NCBI RefSeq assembly: GCF_000368865.1
Contig: NZ_KB849727.1
Location: 310,001 to 374,000, forward strand
Length of the DNA: 64,000 bases
Direction: 5' to 3'
Origin: Acinetobacter bouvetii DSM 14964 = CIP 107468
GTDB taxonomy: Bacteria > Pseudomonadota > Gammaproteobacteria > Pseudomonadales > Moraxellaceae
Below the pieces are notes generated by a model that worked only from the letters and a program-made list of their open reading frames with translations, did no database searches and had not been told where the DNA came from. The translations under genes and the position numbers were made by a program. Below, one piece after another: positions 54,901-63,971 of this stretch (position 1 is the stretch's first letter; the number at the start of each line of letters is the position of its first letter).

Positions 54901-55401
54901 GCTGCCGCGTACCGCAAATTCTCCATGATCATATACCGTATCGACCAGATGATAGCCCGCTTGAATCAGTTTGAGTTTTTGCTGTTCTAAATCAAATTTC
55001 TGTCCGACTTTAATATCAAAATGTTCACCCAGCACCCATGAAGCCGGCGCAATGCGCTGCGCTAAAGTAGACGCAGAAATCAGCAGCACGCCTGATTTCG
55101 GCATATTTGATAAAATTGCCAAACGTTCCGACACAATATCCTGATGCGGTGACAGGCGGTCATAAGGCAAAATTTCCCAATCCGGAAAAATTGTGGGCTT
55201 TATTCCGTAAAATTCCAGCTCACTTTCCAACTGGCCTAGATGCTGGCTGTTGCGGGCGACAATGACAAACAGCTGCTTATTCTGCGCTGCAATTTCTTTA
55301 AACAGCAGACCAGCCGCTGAGCCTTGCAAATTGCCAATCCAGCGCTTTTCACCAGCCTTGAGCTGGCCAAGTTTCAGTTGTGATATTTCTTGTTGGAACA
55401 T
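51943..55401 (-). CDS. mfd: transcription-repair coupling factor
   Basis: Removes RNA polymerase stalled at DNA damage and recruits UvrA. The 1152-residue protein has UvrB-like domains at the N terminus (about 1-350), a CarD-type polymerase-interaction domain (about 480-560, GAPVVHIDYGVGRY), the DEAD helicase core with DVGFGKTEVAMRA, VDEEHRFGV and TATPIPRTL, the second helicase domain with TIIETGIDVPNANTIL, HQLRGRVGRS, and the TRCF C-terminal domain. Length matches E. coli Mfd (1148). The first 40 bases upstream are short; a promoter before 55440 is likely. Confidence 0.98.
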   Translation of the reverse strand: MFQQEISQLKLGQLKAGEKRWIGNLQGSAAGLLFKEIAAQNKQLFVIVARNSQHLGQLESELEFYGIKPTIFPDWEILPYDRLSPHQDIVSERLAILSNMPKSGVLLISASTLAQRIAPASWVLGEHFDIKVGQKFDLEQQKLKLIQAGYHLVDTVYDHGEFAVRGSIMDIYASGQSAPIRIDLFDDEIETLKFFDPETQRTSETLQNFTVLPAKEFPLKEGRAVFRDRYADMFPAANPKKNPIYQDVLEGIASPGLEFYLPLFFSAEAMQSQSTLMAYLPKNGIVITDKDVDEGLTQFWKEAVRRYEDRRHNVDHPILAPEHLFMQPSQVLEQLNLFGRVIASSECFEEKPGVLNIESELPPRLPVDPKREKPFAEVKNYIDRSGHPVLLVAESAGRRETLKDALRPSLGDIPYVSNFNDFIESMQAVAITNAPLERGLLLPGKITVISENQLYEHRVVQRRRKRQQDVSEEFLIRSLTELSLGAPVVHIDYGVGRYAGLVTLSIDDQDHEFLQLDYADAAKVYVPVTNLHLISRYSGGDPDLAPLHKLGTDAWNKAKRKALEQIHDVAAELLHIQARRQSKPGFGFELDHSLYMQFASGFAYEETLDQANAIEATLHDMQLAKPMDRLVCGDVGFGKTEVAMRAAFVAVQNNKQVAVLVPTTLLAQQHYESFKDRFADWPVRIEVLSRFGTSKSHTKTIEDLAEGKVDIVIGTHKILQENVQFKNLGLMIVDEEHRFGVRDKERIKALRADVDMLTLTATPIPRTLNMAFSGMRDLSIIATPPARRLAVKTFVQEHTAESIKEAILRELLRGGQVYFLHNEVDTIERTAENIRDLVPEARVAVAHGQMRERELEQVMQQFYHKEYNVLVCSTIIETGIDVPNANTILIERADKLGLAQLHQLRGRVGRSHHQAYAYLLVPSIKGLKGDAEKRLDAISRASNLGAGFMLATEDLEIRGAGELLGEQQSGSMQAIGYSLYMEMLEKATKAIQKGKAPNFDAPLSLTAEITLHMPALIPDEYLGDVHQRLLFYKRISNTDSTDKLDNIRMELIDRFGVPPQPVKQLFAVHQIRLKAEQLGITKIDISSHGGHLEFSPDTPVQAISIIQMMQKHPTFFRMEGGQRLKVMVMLEDYEKRIQFLNDLLDNLMKELH

Positions 55402-55526
55402 GTATATAGCTTTAAAGTCTAAACAACATGTGTATTATTTTAGCACGATGTTTTTATTCCTCACCTGCTTTTTGCCTGCCAGCTTAAAGTTTCATTTTCT
55501 TTGCTGGCAAGACGGCAGATGCAGTC

Positions 55527-55886
55527 TTATTTACGGTCGCGCAGAAACTCTCTGTAATAGTCATTTAATATTTTTAGACAGCGCTTTAATTCCAGCAGAT
55601 TTTCTTCAGTATTGCCCAAATGCGCTGTAAAACGCTGATGAGCAATTTCCAAATCAATTTTCTCATTAATAATGATAGCTGCGCTATATAAAGCTTTCAA
55701 ATCATCAAAACTTGAAATACGGCGATTAGACAAATGCTCTAAGCGCTTACCATGCTCTTGATTCAGCAGAATACCCTTGATGATATAACCCGCACCTTCT
55801 TCAAATGAAATCTGATGCTCTTCCTTATACAGCTGCTCAGCTGTTGGCTTATTGCTTTTAAATATGGAGGAAATTTTGTCGAACAT
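55527..55886 (-). CDS. small helical hypothetical protein
   Basis: Family not recognised. The 119-residue soluble protein is mostly helical, with several charged heptad-like stretches (for example EIAHQRFTAHLG and ENLLELKRCLKILND) and a basic end (REFLRDRK). No cysteine beyond one and no catalytic motif. It begins MFDKISSIFKSNKPTAEQ. It is separated by about 125 bases from mfd, downstream on the same strand, so joint transcription is possible. Function unknown. Confidence 0.65.
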   Translation of the reverse strand: MFDKISSIFKSNKPTAEQLYKEEHQISFEEGAGYIIKGILLNQEHGKRLEHLSNRRISSFDDLKALYSAAIIINEKIDLEIAHQRFTAHLGNTEENLLELKRCLKILNDYYREFLRDRK

Positions 55887-55967
55887 AACTATCTATGGAT
55901 TCAGCAGCAAAACACTATTCTAGAACGAATCAGCGGCTTCAGATTCAACTGTTTTCTGCATTCATAT

Positions 55968-55995
55968 AAAAAGCAGCCAATTCGGCTGCTTTTTA
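55968..55995 (-). terminator. aspA terminator
   Basis: AAAAAGCAGCC, AATTC loop, GGCTGCTTTTT, 73 bases after the aspA stop codon, with T-tracts on both strands. Confidence 0.85.
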
Positions 55996-56067
55996 TAGGG
56001 CACTTTATTCAAAACTGACTACACTTGAACTTTTAAAGCGCATCACAGCTGCAGTCATCGATTTTCA

Positions 56068-57510
56068 TTAAGAGACCTGAGCCAATGCAGACTGCCCAAA
56101 CTTTACTTCTGACACTAAGTTTTCAAAAGCAAAAATATGATCCAGCTGCTGCTGTGTCAGCAAGCCCTGCTCTAAAACCACCTGCTGAATGGTTTTATTT
56201 TCGGCGATACACTGCTTGCCAATTTCATCACACTTGGCATGCCCTAAAATTGGATCCAGCAGTGTGACAATGCCGACGCTGCGCATGACGGCATCATAAC
56301 AAGCCTGTTCATTCGCCTGAATGCCTTGAATGCATTTTACATCTAAGGTTTGAATAGCCTGACACAGCAAATTAATCGATTCATTAATGGATACGGCAAT
56401 CACAGGTTCCATCACATTCAGCTGCAATTGGCCAGCTTCGGCAGCCAATGTCACCGTCAAATCATTGCCGATTACTTTAAATGCAATCTGATTGACCACC
56501 TCAGGAATCACCGGGTTGACCTTGGCCGGCATAATTGAAGAACCCGCCTGCAGCTCAGGCAAGCGGATTTCAGCCAAACCTGTACGCGGACCAGAACTCA
56601 ACAGGCGCAAATCATTGCTGATTTTGGATAATTTGACAGCAAGACGCTTTAATGTGCTGGATAAAATAATAAACACGCCGCAATCGCTGGTGGCTTCAAC
56701 ATAGTCTTCCGCGCCAATCAGCGCCAAACCTGTAATCTCTTTTAATGACTGAACTGCCTGCTCAGCGTAGCCTGCTGGCGTATTCACCCCTGTGCCTATC
56801 GCTGTCGCGCCTAAATTGATTTCTAGCAGCAGCTGGCGGGTTGCATCAATCAGCTTTAAGTCTTCTTTTAATAAAGTCGCAAAAGCGCGGAATTCTTGCC
56901 CTAATGTCATCGGCACAGCATCCTGCAGCTGCGTACGGCCCATTTTTATCACAAACTCGAATTCAGCGGCTTTTGCGTAAATGCTGTCAATAATTGTGCG
57001 CAAGACAGCCAGCAATTGATCCAAGCTGTAATACACCGCTAAACGCAAAGCGGTTGGATAAACATCATTGGTAGATTGTGACTTATTGACATGATCATTC
57101 GGATGAATATGTGAATAGCTGCCTTTATGCAACCCCAGCTGTTCCAATGCAATATTGGCAATGACTTCATTGCAGTTCATATTAATCGATGTCCCTGCGC
57201 CGCCCTGATACACATCCAGCGGAAAAGCATGGCTCCACTGTTCAGGTTCTGCAATTAAGCAGTCACAGGCCTGCTGTATTGCCGTACTGATTTCTGCTGA
57301 GATTTTATCAAACTGCAAATTGGTTTTTGCCGATGCTTTTTTCACCTGCGCTAAAGCGCGGATAAAAGGCAGGTTCTCACCGACCTTACTCGAAGAAATT
57401 TGGAAATTTTCCAATGCCCGCAAAGTATGAATGCCGTAATAGCTTTCTACTGGGACTTCTTTGGCGCCCAGCAAATCACGTTCTATTCTTGTTTTTTCCA
57501 ATTGAACCAT
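56068..57510 (-). CDS. aspA: aspartate ammonia-lyase
   Basis: Deaminates aspartate to fumarate. The 480-residue protein belongs to the fumarase/aspartase superfamily: ESYYGIHTLRALENF at the start, SQSTNDVYPTALRL, the MGRTQLQDAVPMTLGQEF segment, and the SS loop signature GSSIMPAKVNP with the catalytic Ser. Sequence features favour AspA over fumarase C (TNDVYPTA, SIMPAKVNPVIPEV). Two possible starts lie six bases apart (GTG 57516, ATG 57510); neither has a strong ribosome binding site. Divergent from putP, with a 460-base spacer carrying palindromes. It feeds the TCA cycle, as do the put genes beside it. Confidence 0.95.
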   Translation of the reverse strand: MVQLEKTRIERDLLGAKEVPVESYYGIHTLRALENFQISSSKVGENLPFIRALAQVKKASAKTNLQFDKISAEISTAIQQACDCLIAEPEQWSHAFPLDVYQGGAGTSINMNCNEVIANIALEQLGLHKGSYSHIHPNDHVNKSQSTNDVYPTALRLAVYYSLDQLLAVLRTIIDSIYAKAAEFEFVIKMGRTQLQDAVPMTLGQEFRAFATLLKEDLKLIDATRQLLLEINLGATAIGTGVNTPAGYAEQAVQSLKEITGLALIGAEDYVEATSDCGVFIILSSTLKRLAVKLSKISNDLRLLSSGPRTGLAEIRLPELQAGSSIMPAKVNPVIPEVVNQIAFKVIGNDLTVTLAAEAGQLQLNVMEPVIAVSINESINLLCQAIQTLDVKCIQGIQANEQACYDAVMRSVGIVTLLDPILGHAKCDEIGKQCIAENKTIQQVVLEQGLLTQQQLDHIFAFENLVSEVKFGQSALAQVS

Positions 57511-57592
57511 CGACACGTTACATACTCTCTATAAATGCACCATAGTTGTGCAAAATTATCGTATCTTGTCTTATAGCCGACTCCACAACATT

Positions 57593-57613
57593 TTTATTTC
57601 ATTATGAAATAAA
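57593..57613. promoter_or_regulatory. perfect 21-base palindrome, candidate operator
   Basis: TTTATTTCAT-T-ATGAAATAAA is symmetrical around one central base. It lies about 80 bases before the aspA start codon. Related TTTCA/TGAAA half-sites occur at 57693-57708. The protein that binds is unknown; the Lrp-family regulator at 59553 is one candidate. Confidence 0.45.
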
Positions 57614-57692
57614 TTATTAACAGTAAAGCCTTTACGTAAATACTGTGACAATTCGTAAATTAGCTGATACTCCTTCCTTTAGCGTCTTGCGT

Positions 57693-57708
57693 GATTTCAA
57701 ATGAAATC
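57693..57708. promoter_or_regulatory. second palindrome with TTTCA/TGAAA half-sites
   Basis: GATTTCA-AA-TGAAATC, perfect seven-base arms. Shares the ATTTCA/TGAAAT half-site with the palindrome 100 bases to the left. A shorter palindrome TTTACGTAAA stands at 57631-57640 between them. Confidence 0.4.
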
Positions 57709-57818
57709 AAATTGAAGTTTACATCATCTTATTTTCAAAACAGCTCGACCGGCTGGATAATATTCATACATATAGCCAAATTTAGAAAATCAATGAATTT
57801 CTTTTCTTTGTAACCAAA

Positions 57819-57846
57819 TTTACAAACAGTTTCACAAAACTATAAT
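57819..57846 (+). promoter_or_regulatory. candidate putP promoter
   Basis: TTTACA, 16-base spacer, TATAAT, about 125 bases before the putP start. A long leader follows. Confidence 0.5.
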
Positions 57847-57971
57847 AAATAGCACTCAACTGTAACAGAGCGTAATTTTTAAATTATGGTTGAATCTGCA
57901 CCTCGGTCATATCGAACAATAATTCATCTTTGGAAAGATGGTCATTTGAACAGACAATGGATGGCATAGTT

Positions 57972-59486
57972 ATGAGCCAACTCAATCCAACGCTAATCAC
58001 GTTTATTTTCTATATCGTGGCAATGCTTGGCATCGGGCTTTACGCCTACAAGGCAACGACAAATTTTGACGACTATATTTTAGGCGGGCGCAGCTTAGGC
58101 AGCGTCGTTACCGCACTCTCTGCTGGCGCATCTGACATGAGCGGCTGGCTGCTGATGGGTTTGCCTGGCGCAATTTATTTATCCGGCTTATCAGAAGCAT
58201 GGATTGCAATTGGTTTAATTATCGGTGCTTGGCTCAACTGGCTGCTGGTCGCTGGACGTCTGCGTGTTCATACCGAAGTACAGCATAATGCGTTAACATT
58301 GCCAGATTATTTCACCAGCCGTTTTGGTGATACTAAAAAAATTCTGCGCATTATTTCAGCATTTGTCATTCTTATCTTTTTTGCCATTTATTGCGCTTCC
58401 GGCATGGTTGCAGGCGCGCGCCTGTTTGAAAGCCTGTTTGGCTGGAATTACACTTCTGCACTTTGGATTGGCGCAATCGCCACGATCAGCTATGTCTGCA
58501 TTGGCGGGTTTCTTGCCATCAGCTGGACAGACACTTTCCAAGCAGGCTTAATGATTTTTGCTCTGCTGCTGGCGCCCATCATGACCTATATGGCAATTGG
58601 CGATCATGCGCAGCAAGTTACGGCTGTGGTTGAATCAGTGCGCCCATTGGCAAATAATATGATTTCCGATTTGGGCGTAGTCGCAATTTTATCATCTATG
58701 GCATGGGGCTTGGGCTATTTTGGCCAGCCGCATATTCTTGTGCGCTTTATGGCTGCGGATTCCGTAAAATCCATTCCATCTGCGCGCCGCATTGGCATGA
58801 CGTGGATGATTCTTTGCTTAGGCGGCGCAGTTGCCGTGGGCTACTTAGGCATCGCCTACTTCAACATTCATCCGGAGCATGCCGCCGCAGTGACTGCGAA
58901 CCCTGAAACAGTGTTCATGGAATTGACTAAAATCCTGTTCAACCCATGGGTTTCAGGCGTAGTATTGGCTGCCATTTTAGCGGCAGTCATGAGTACGCTC
59001 AGCTGCCAGCTTTTGGTCTGTTCAAGCACATTGACCGAAGATTTATACAAAGCTTTCATCCGTAAAAATGCGTCTCAAAAAGAATTAGTTTGGATTGGCC
59101 GTTTGATGGTGCTTGCCATTGCGGTGCTTGCCATCATTCTGGCCCTCAATCCTGAAAGCAAAGTTCTTGGACTGGTGGCTTATGCATGGGCTGGGTTTGG
59201 CGCTGCATTTGGCCCATTGATTCTCCTGTCTTTGTTCTGGAAGCGCATGACATTGAATGGTGCGATTGCAGGCATGATCGTAGGCGCTGCGACGGTAATT
59301 TTGTGGAAAAACATGATGGCGGATACAGGCATTTATGAAATCATCCCTGGCTTTATTTTCTCCCTGATCAGCATCGTTATTTTCAGCTTAATCAGCAAAA
59401 CGCCATCGAAAGAGGTCACTGACCGTTTTGACCAGGCCAATGCTCTGTATGAAAAAGAAATGCTTGAGCTTAAATCTAAGCAATAA
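57972..59486 (+). CDS. putP: sodium/proline symporter
   Basis: Takes up proline with sodium through the inner membrane. The 504-residue protein is a solute:sodium symporter with 13 helices and matches E. coli PutP along its length: FDDYILGGRSLG, SAGASDMSGWLLMGLPGA, the WTDTFQAGLMIFALLLAP segment, GYFGQPHILVRFMAADS, STLSCQLLVCSSTLTEDLYKA and SYAWAGFGAAFGP-like AYAWAGFGAAFGPL. The frame reaches back to 57930, but the family start corresponds to the ATG at 57972. A terminator follows. It neighbours putA and its likely regulator. Confidence 0.96.
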   Translation: MSQLNPTLITFIFYIVAMLGIGLYAYKATTNFDDYILGGRSLGSVVTALSAGASDMSGWLLMGLPGAIYLSGLSEAWIAIGLIIGAWLNWLLVAGRLRVHTEVQHNALTLPDYFTSRFGDTKKILRIISAFVILIFFAIYCASGMVAGARLFESLFGWNYTSALWIGAIATISYVCIGGFLAISWTDTFQAGLMIFALLLAPIMTYMAIGDHAQQVTAVVESVRPLANNMISDLGVVAILSSMAWGLGYFGQPHILVRFMAADSVKSIPSARRIGMTWMILCLGGAVAVGYLGIAYFNIHPEHAAAVTANPETVFMELTKILFNPWVSGVVLAAILAAVMSTLSCQLLVCSSTLTEDLYKAFIRKNASQKELVWIGRLMVLAIAVLAIILALNPESKVLGLVAYAWAGFGAAFGPLILLSLFWKRMTLNGAIAGMIVGAATVILWKNMMADTGIYEIIPGFIFSLISIVIFSLISKTPSKEVTDRFDQANALYEKEMLELKSKQ

Positions 59487-59508
59487 GATTTGATTTAAGC
59501 ATTTAATA

Positions 59509-59533
59509 TAAAAGGGGCGCTCAGCCCCTTTTA
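59509..59533. terminator. terminator between putP and the Lrp gene
   Basis: AAAAGGGGC, loop GCTCA, GCCCCTTTT between convergent genes, usable on both strands. Confidence 0.85.
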
Positions 59534-59552
59534 TATTGCCTGTACAGAACTG

Positions 59553-60044
59553 TTATTTTTTCAGCGGCTGCTTGATCTCAATCTGGGAAGACTCCTTAAT
59601 CACTTCCATGACAGGGTAACTGCGGGTTTCCTTCACCCCCGGCAGCTGCCACAGCACCTGACCTGATATTTTTCTGAATTCTTCCATGCTGGCGCAGCGG
59701 ATTTTCACCACAAAATCAAATCCCCCGCTGATCATGTGGCATTCCACAATTTCAGGATATTGAATAACGGCATCGGTAAATTCTTCCAGAACATTGGGCG
59801 TGGTTTTATCCAAAAGAATTTCGACAAAAACGACAAAACTTTTATTCAGCATGTCTGGATTGAGCTTTGCTTCATAGCCTAAAATAAACCCATCTTTCGT
59901 GAGTTTCTGCACTCTCGCCAAGGCTGCTGTGGGTGACAGATTCACCATTTCCGCCAGTTTAATATTCGAAAGCCGTCCATCTTTTTGCAGAATATCCAAT
60001 ATTCTGATATCTGTACGGTCCAACGTCATGATTGGGCTCGCCAT
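59553..60044 (-). CDS. Lrp/AsnC-family regulator, probable put regulator
   Basis: A 163-residue regulator with the N-terminal helix-turn-helix (LDRTDIRILDILQKDGRLSNI, then LAEMVNLSPTAALARVQKL) and a C-terminal RAM ligand domain (FVEILLDKTT, VECHMISGGFDFVVKI). It is divergent from putA, 125 bases apart, and faces putP across a terminator. Lrp-family proteins (PutR, BkdR-like) activate proline catabolism in several proteobacteria in response to proline. Here PutA lacks its own DNA-binding domain, which makes this protein the natural candidate for control. Confidence 0.9.
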   Translation of the reverse strand: MASPIMTLDRTDIRILDILQKDGRLSNIKLAEMVNLSPTAALARVQKLTKDGFILGYEAKLNPDMLNKSFVVFVEILLDKTTPNVLEEFTDAVIQYPEIVECHMISGGFDFVVKIRCASMEEFRKISGQVLWQLPGVKETRSYPVMEVIKESSQIEIKQPLKK

Positions 60045-60169
60045 TTGAATTTTTCCCTAAAAATTAAGCAAAATATAGTGAGTTGTACGCCATATTTTCT
60101 GTGATCATAAATTAAATAAACCCGAATACTCAATTTAAATTTTCACTGTCACAGGATGTTGGCGTAAAA

Positions 60170-63100
60170 ATGATGGAAGCAAGATCTCAATTCAGCGAAG
60201 CCCAAACGCAGCCCGGTTATATCACCCCTTTTGATGTAAAAACCGAATATGAAATGGAAATCAACCGCGCATGGCGCCGTGATGAAAGTGAAACTGTCGA
60301 AAATTTGCTGGAAAACAGCAAAATCGATCCGGAAATTTCAGACCGTATTTACAAGCTGGCATTTGACTTAGCGCACAGCTTGCGTGAGCGCAAAGGCGAT
60401 TCAGGCAAAGCCGGTATCGTGCAAGGGCTGCTGCAAGAGTTTTCTTTATCCTCTCAAGAAGGCATTGCACTGATGTGCTTGGCTGAAGCGCTGCTTCGCA
60501 TTCCGGATACCGCCACCCGTGACTTATTAATTAAAGACAAAATCAACCAAGGCAACTGGAAAGACCATTTAGGTCAAAGCAGCCTGATGTTTGTCAACGC
60601 GGCGGCCTGGGGCTTAATGCTGACTGGGAAATTAATGGAAACGCCAAAATCCAACAGTCTGTCTGGCTTGCTGACCGGCCTATTGGCGCGCAGCGGCCGC
60701 GGCATTATCCGCAAAGCTGTTGACGCGGCAATGCGCATGATGGGCGAACAGTTTGTGACTGGGGAAACCATCAGCGAAGCGTTAAAAAATGCTGAAACCT
60801 TAGAAGATAAAGGCTTCCGCTATTCTTACGACATGCTGGGCGAAGCGGCTTTAACCGACCCTGATGCAGAACGCTATTATGATGATTATACCAATGCCAT
60901 TCATGCCATTGGCCAATCCTCTGCCAATAAAGATGTTTATGACGGCCCTGGCATTTCTATCAAGCTTTCTGCGTTGCACCCGCGCTATCAGCGCGCTCAG
61001 ATTGAACGCGTGCAAGACGAGCTGTATGACAAAGTGCTGAAGCTTGCTGTATTGGCAAAGCATTACAATATTGGCTTGAATATTGATGCTGAAGAATCTG
61101 AACGTTTAGAAATTTCACTGCAGCTTTTGGAACGGCTGTGCTTTGAACCGCAGCTGGAGGACTGGAAAGGCATCGGCTTTGTGATTCAAGCGTATCAAAA
61201 ACGCTGTTTCTATGTGGTCGATTATGTGGTCGATCTAGCCAAACGCAGCCAAAAGCGCTTAATGATCCGATTGGTGAAAGGCGCGTATTGGGACAGTGAA
61301 ATTAAGAAAGCGCAGATTGACGGCATGGCGGATTACCCGGTCTTTACCCGCAAAGTGCATACAGACCTGTCTTATATTGCCTGCGCCAAAAAGCTGCTGG
61401 ATGCGCCTGAATTGATTTACCCGCAGTTTGCAACGCATAACGCGCAAACACTGGCAACAATCTATCATTTGGCAGATCCAGCAAAATACTATGCCGGCCA
61501 ATACGAATTCCAATGCCTGCATGGCATGGGTGAGCCGCTGTATCAGCAAGTTGTCGGAGATAAGGAAGATCAAAAATTAGGCGTGCCTTGCCGTATCTAC
61601 GCACCTGTGGGCAACCATGAAACTTTATTGGCTTATTTAGTGCGCCGCTTGCTGGAAAACGGCGCAAATACTTCTTTTGTAAACCGTATTGCAGATAAAA
61701 CTTTACAGATTGATGACTTAATCGAAAACCCGCGCATTACTATCGAAGATGCCGCGCAAGCTGAAGGCAAAGCCGGCTTGAAGCATCCAGCGATTCCATA
61801 TCCTGCCCATTTATACGGCGATATGCGCAAAAATTCTGCCGGTTTTGACTTAGCCAATGATCGCGACCTTTCGGCGCTAGACGCTACTGCGCAAGCGCTG
61901 CATCAGCAGCAATGGCAAGCCGCGCCTATGGGCGGCAATTTGCGGGCAGCTGCAGACGCAACATCTATTGTTGTGCTGAATCCAGCTGATCATTTAGATG
62001 TTGTGGGGTATGTGACTGAAACGACTTTGGATCAAGTGGATTCTGCTTTAGCCAATGCAGAAGAAGCGCAGCAGGCGTGGAAAAGTTTAGCGAAGAATGA
62101 CCGCGCAGCCTGCCTGCAGCGCGCCGCTGACAGCATGGAAAACAATCTGCAGCAGCTGATGGTTCTGCTTTGCCGTGAAAGCGGTAAAACTTATGCCAAT
62201 GCCATTGCCGAAGTCCGCGAAGCTGTTGATTTCCTGCGCTACTATGCGGCGCAAATCATTGACTTGAATGATGCCGTACAAATCGAACCGTTAGGCACGG
62301 TGCTGTGCATTAGCCCATGGAACTTCCCGCTGGCCATTTTTTCAGGCCAAATTGCGGCGGCATTAGCCTCTGGCAACACGGTCATTGCCAAACCTGCTGA
62401 GCAAACTCCGCTGATTGCAGCGCAAGCTGTGCAAATGCTTTGGGATGCAGGCGTCCCTCCATCTGTATTGCAGCTATTGCCTGGCCGAGGCGAAACTGTC
62501 GGCGCCAAACTGAGTGCGGATGAGCGTGTGCAAGGCATCATGTTTACCGGATCGACTGAAGTTGCCAGAATTTTGCAAAAGACCGCAGCGCAGCGCTTGA
62601 GCCGTTCAGGACAGTCTATTCCGCTGATTGCGGAAACTGGCGGGCAAAACGCCATGATCGTGGACTCATCGGCATTAACAGAACAGGTCATTTTAGATGT
62701 AGTGAATTCAGCCTATGACAGTGCAGGCCAGCGCTGCTCTGCCCTGCGCATTCTTTGCGTGCAGGAAGACAATGCGCAAAGCGTGATTGCCATGCTCAAA
62801 GGCGCAATGCAGCAGCTGAATGTCGGCAAACCGTATTTATTAAATACGGATATTGGCCCAGTCATTGACCTTGAAGCCCAAGGCATTATTGATACGCACA
62901 TTGATAAAATGCGCGCCAAAGGCCATCAGGTTCATCAATTCATGCGCAATAGCGATCAATCTGCCTTAACCTCAGGCACTTTTGTTGTGCCAACCCTGAT
63001 TGAGTTGCCAAACTTAAATGATCTGGAACGTGAAGTCTTTGGCCCAGTCCTGCATGTCATTACCTATAAATACGGTGAGCTTAATCAGCTGATTGATCAA

Positions 63101-63916
63101 ATCAATGCCAAAGGTTATGGACTGACCATGGGCCTGCATACCCGTATTGATGAAACCATTCAAACGGTCATCAGCAAAGCGGAAGTCGGCAACTTATACA
63201 TTAACCGCAATATTGTCGGCGCAGTGGTAGGCGTGCAGCCATTTGGCGGCGAGGGCCTGTCAGGCACCGGCCCTAAAGCGGGCGGCCCGATCTATGCTTA
63301 CCGCTTAATGCAGCATTGCAGCCATAAAAAACTGGCTCAGCCTTTTGCTGTAGGCAAAGCTGAAGCTCTGCCGAATCATCAGGCGCTGTATGAGCAATTC
63401 AAGCAATGGGCAGAACACATGTTTCCGCAGCATTCATTACAGCTGCCAGAAGACTTCTGCGCAGGCCAAAGTTTTGAACTGCAAGGCCCAACCGGTGAAA
63501 GCAACCAGTATGCTGTATTGCCGCGCAGCCGCGTACTGATGCTTGCAGAGCAAGAGCTGGATTATATCCATCAGCTGCTTGCAATCTTAAAAGTCGGTGC
63601 ACAGCCTGCGGTCTTGGCAGAAAACACCTTCATTCTTAAATATTTGCAGCAAATGCCTAAAGCCGTTGCCGCCCGCATCGCCGTGCTGGCCACGATTGAA
63701 ACAGGCAAGTTTGATGCCGTGCTGCTGCATGGCACAGAAGCGCAGCTGCTTCAGCTGCAAAAACAAATTGCTGCACGTGATGGCGCGATTATCGGCATTA
63801 CTCGCTTAGAACCGGGCCAGTATGATATTCCGCTGGAACGTTTTGTCATCGAACGCGCGGTCAGCATCAATACTGCTGCTGCTGGCGGCAATGCCAGCCT
63901 GATGACTATGAGCTAA
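60170..63916 (+). CDS. putA: bifunctional proline dehydrogenase / L-glutamate gamma-semialdehyde dehydrogenase
   Basis: Oxidises proline to glutamate in two steps. The 1248-residue protein has the PRODH barrel (residues about 180-510; GPGISIKLSALHPRY, NIDAEESERLEI, RLVKGAYWDSEIK) and the aldehyde dehydrogenase domain (about 600-1060) with SPWNFPLAIFSGQI, FTGSTEVARIL, ETGGQNAMIVDSSA and the catalytic Cys856 in SAGQRCSALRIL, plus a C-terminal ALDH-superfamily-like domain (about 1080-1240) as in long PutA. The ribbon-helix-helix DNA-binding domain of E. coli PutA is missing: the N terminus opens directly into the arm region. It has its own terminator. Confidence 0.97.
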   Translation: MMEARSQFSEAQTQPGYITPFDVKTEYEMEINRAWRRDESETVENLLENSKIDPEISDRIYKLAFDLAHSLRERKGDSGKAGIVQGLLQEFSLSSQEGIALMCLAEALLRIPDTATRDLLIKDKINQGNWKDHLGQSSLMFVNAAAWGLMLTGKLMETPKSNSLSGLLTGLLARSGRGIIRKAVDAAMRMMGEQFVTGETISEALKNAETLEDKGFRYSYDMLGEAALTDPDAERYYDDYTNAIHAIGQSSANKDVYDGPGISIKLSALHPRYQRAQIERVQDELYDKVLKLAVLAKHYNIGLNIDAEESERLEISLQLLERLCFEPQLEDWKGIGFVIQAYQKRCFYVVDYVVDLAKRSQKRLMIRLVKGAYWDSEIKKAQIDGMADYPVFTRKVHTDLSYIACAKKLLDAPELIYPQFATHNAQTLATIYHLADPAKYYAGQYEFQCLHGMGEPLYQQVVGDKEDQKLGVPCRIYAPVGNHETLLAYLVRRLLENGANTSFVNRIADKTLQIDDLIENPRITIEDAAQAEGKAGLKHPAIPYPAHLYGDMRKNSAGFDLANDRDLSALDATAQALHQQQWQAAPMGGNLRAAADATSIVVLNPADHLDVVGYVTETTLDQVDSALANAEEAQQAWKSLAKNDRAACLQRAADSMENNLQQLMVLLCRESGKTYANAIAEVREAVDFLRYYAAQIIDLNDAVQIEPLGTVLCISPWNFPLAIFSGQIAAALASGNTVIAKPAEQTPLIAAQAVQMLWDAGVPPSVLQLLPGRGETVGAKLSADERVQGIMFTGSTEVARILQKTAAQRLSRSGQSIPLIAETGGQNAMIVDSSALTEQVILDVVNSAYDSAGQRCSALRILCVQEDNAQSVIAMLKGAMQQLNVGKPYLLNTDIGPVIDLEAQGIIDTHIDKMRAKGHQVHQFMRNSDQSALTSGTFVVPTLIELPNLNDLEREVFGPVLHVITYKYGELNQLIDQINAKGYGLTMGLHTRIDETIQTVISKAEVGNLYINRNIVGAVVGVQPFGGEGLSGTGPKAGGPIYAYRLMQHCSHKKLAQPFAVGKAEALPNHQALYEQFKQWAEHMFPQHSLQLPEDFCAGQSFELQGPTGESNQYAVLPRSRVLMLAEQELDYIHQLLAILKVGAQPAVLAENTFILKYLQQMPKAVAARIAVLATIETGKFDAVLLHGTEAQLLQLQKQIAARDGAIIGITRLEPGQYDIPLERFVIERAVSINTAAAGGNASLMTMS

Positions 63917-63937
63917 CCAGTCCTCTACCCTCAGAGG

Positions 63938-63971
63938 AAGCAAACCCGTATCCGTACGGGTTTGCTTTTTA
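63938..63971 (+). terminator. putA terminator
   Basis: AGCAAACCCGTA, TCCG, TACGGGTTTGCT followed by TTTTT, 20 bases after the putA stop. Confidence 0.9.

Larger units (their letters stand above)
57511..57971. other. 460-base divergent regulatory region aspA-putP
   Basis: It holds the promoters of both genes and several palindromes listed separately. I see no coding frame of note. Confidence 0.7.
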
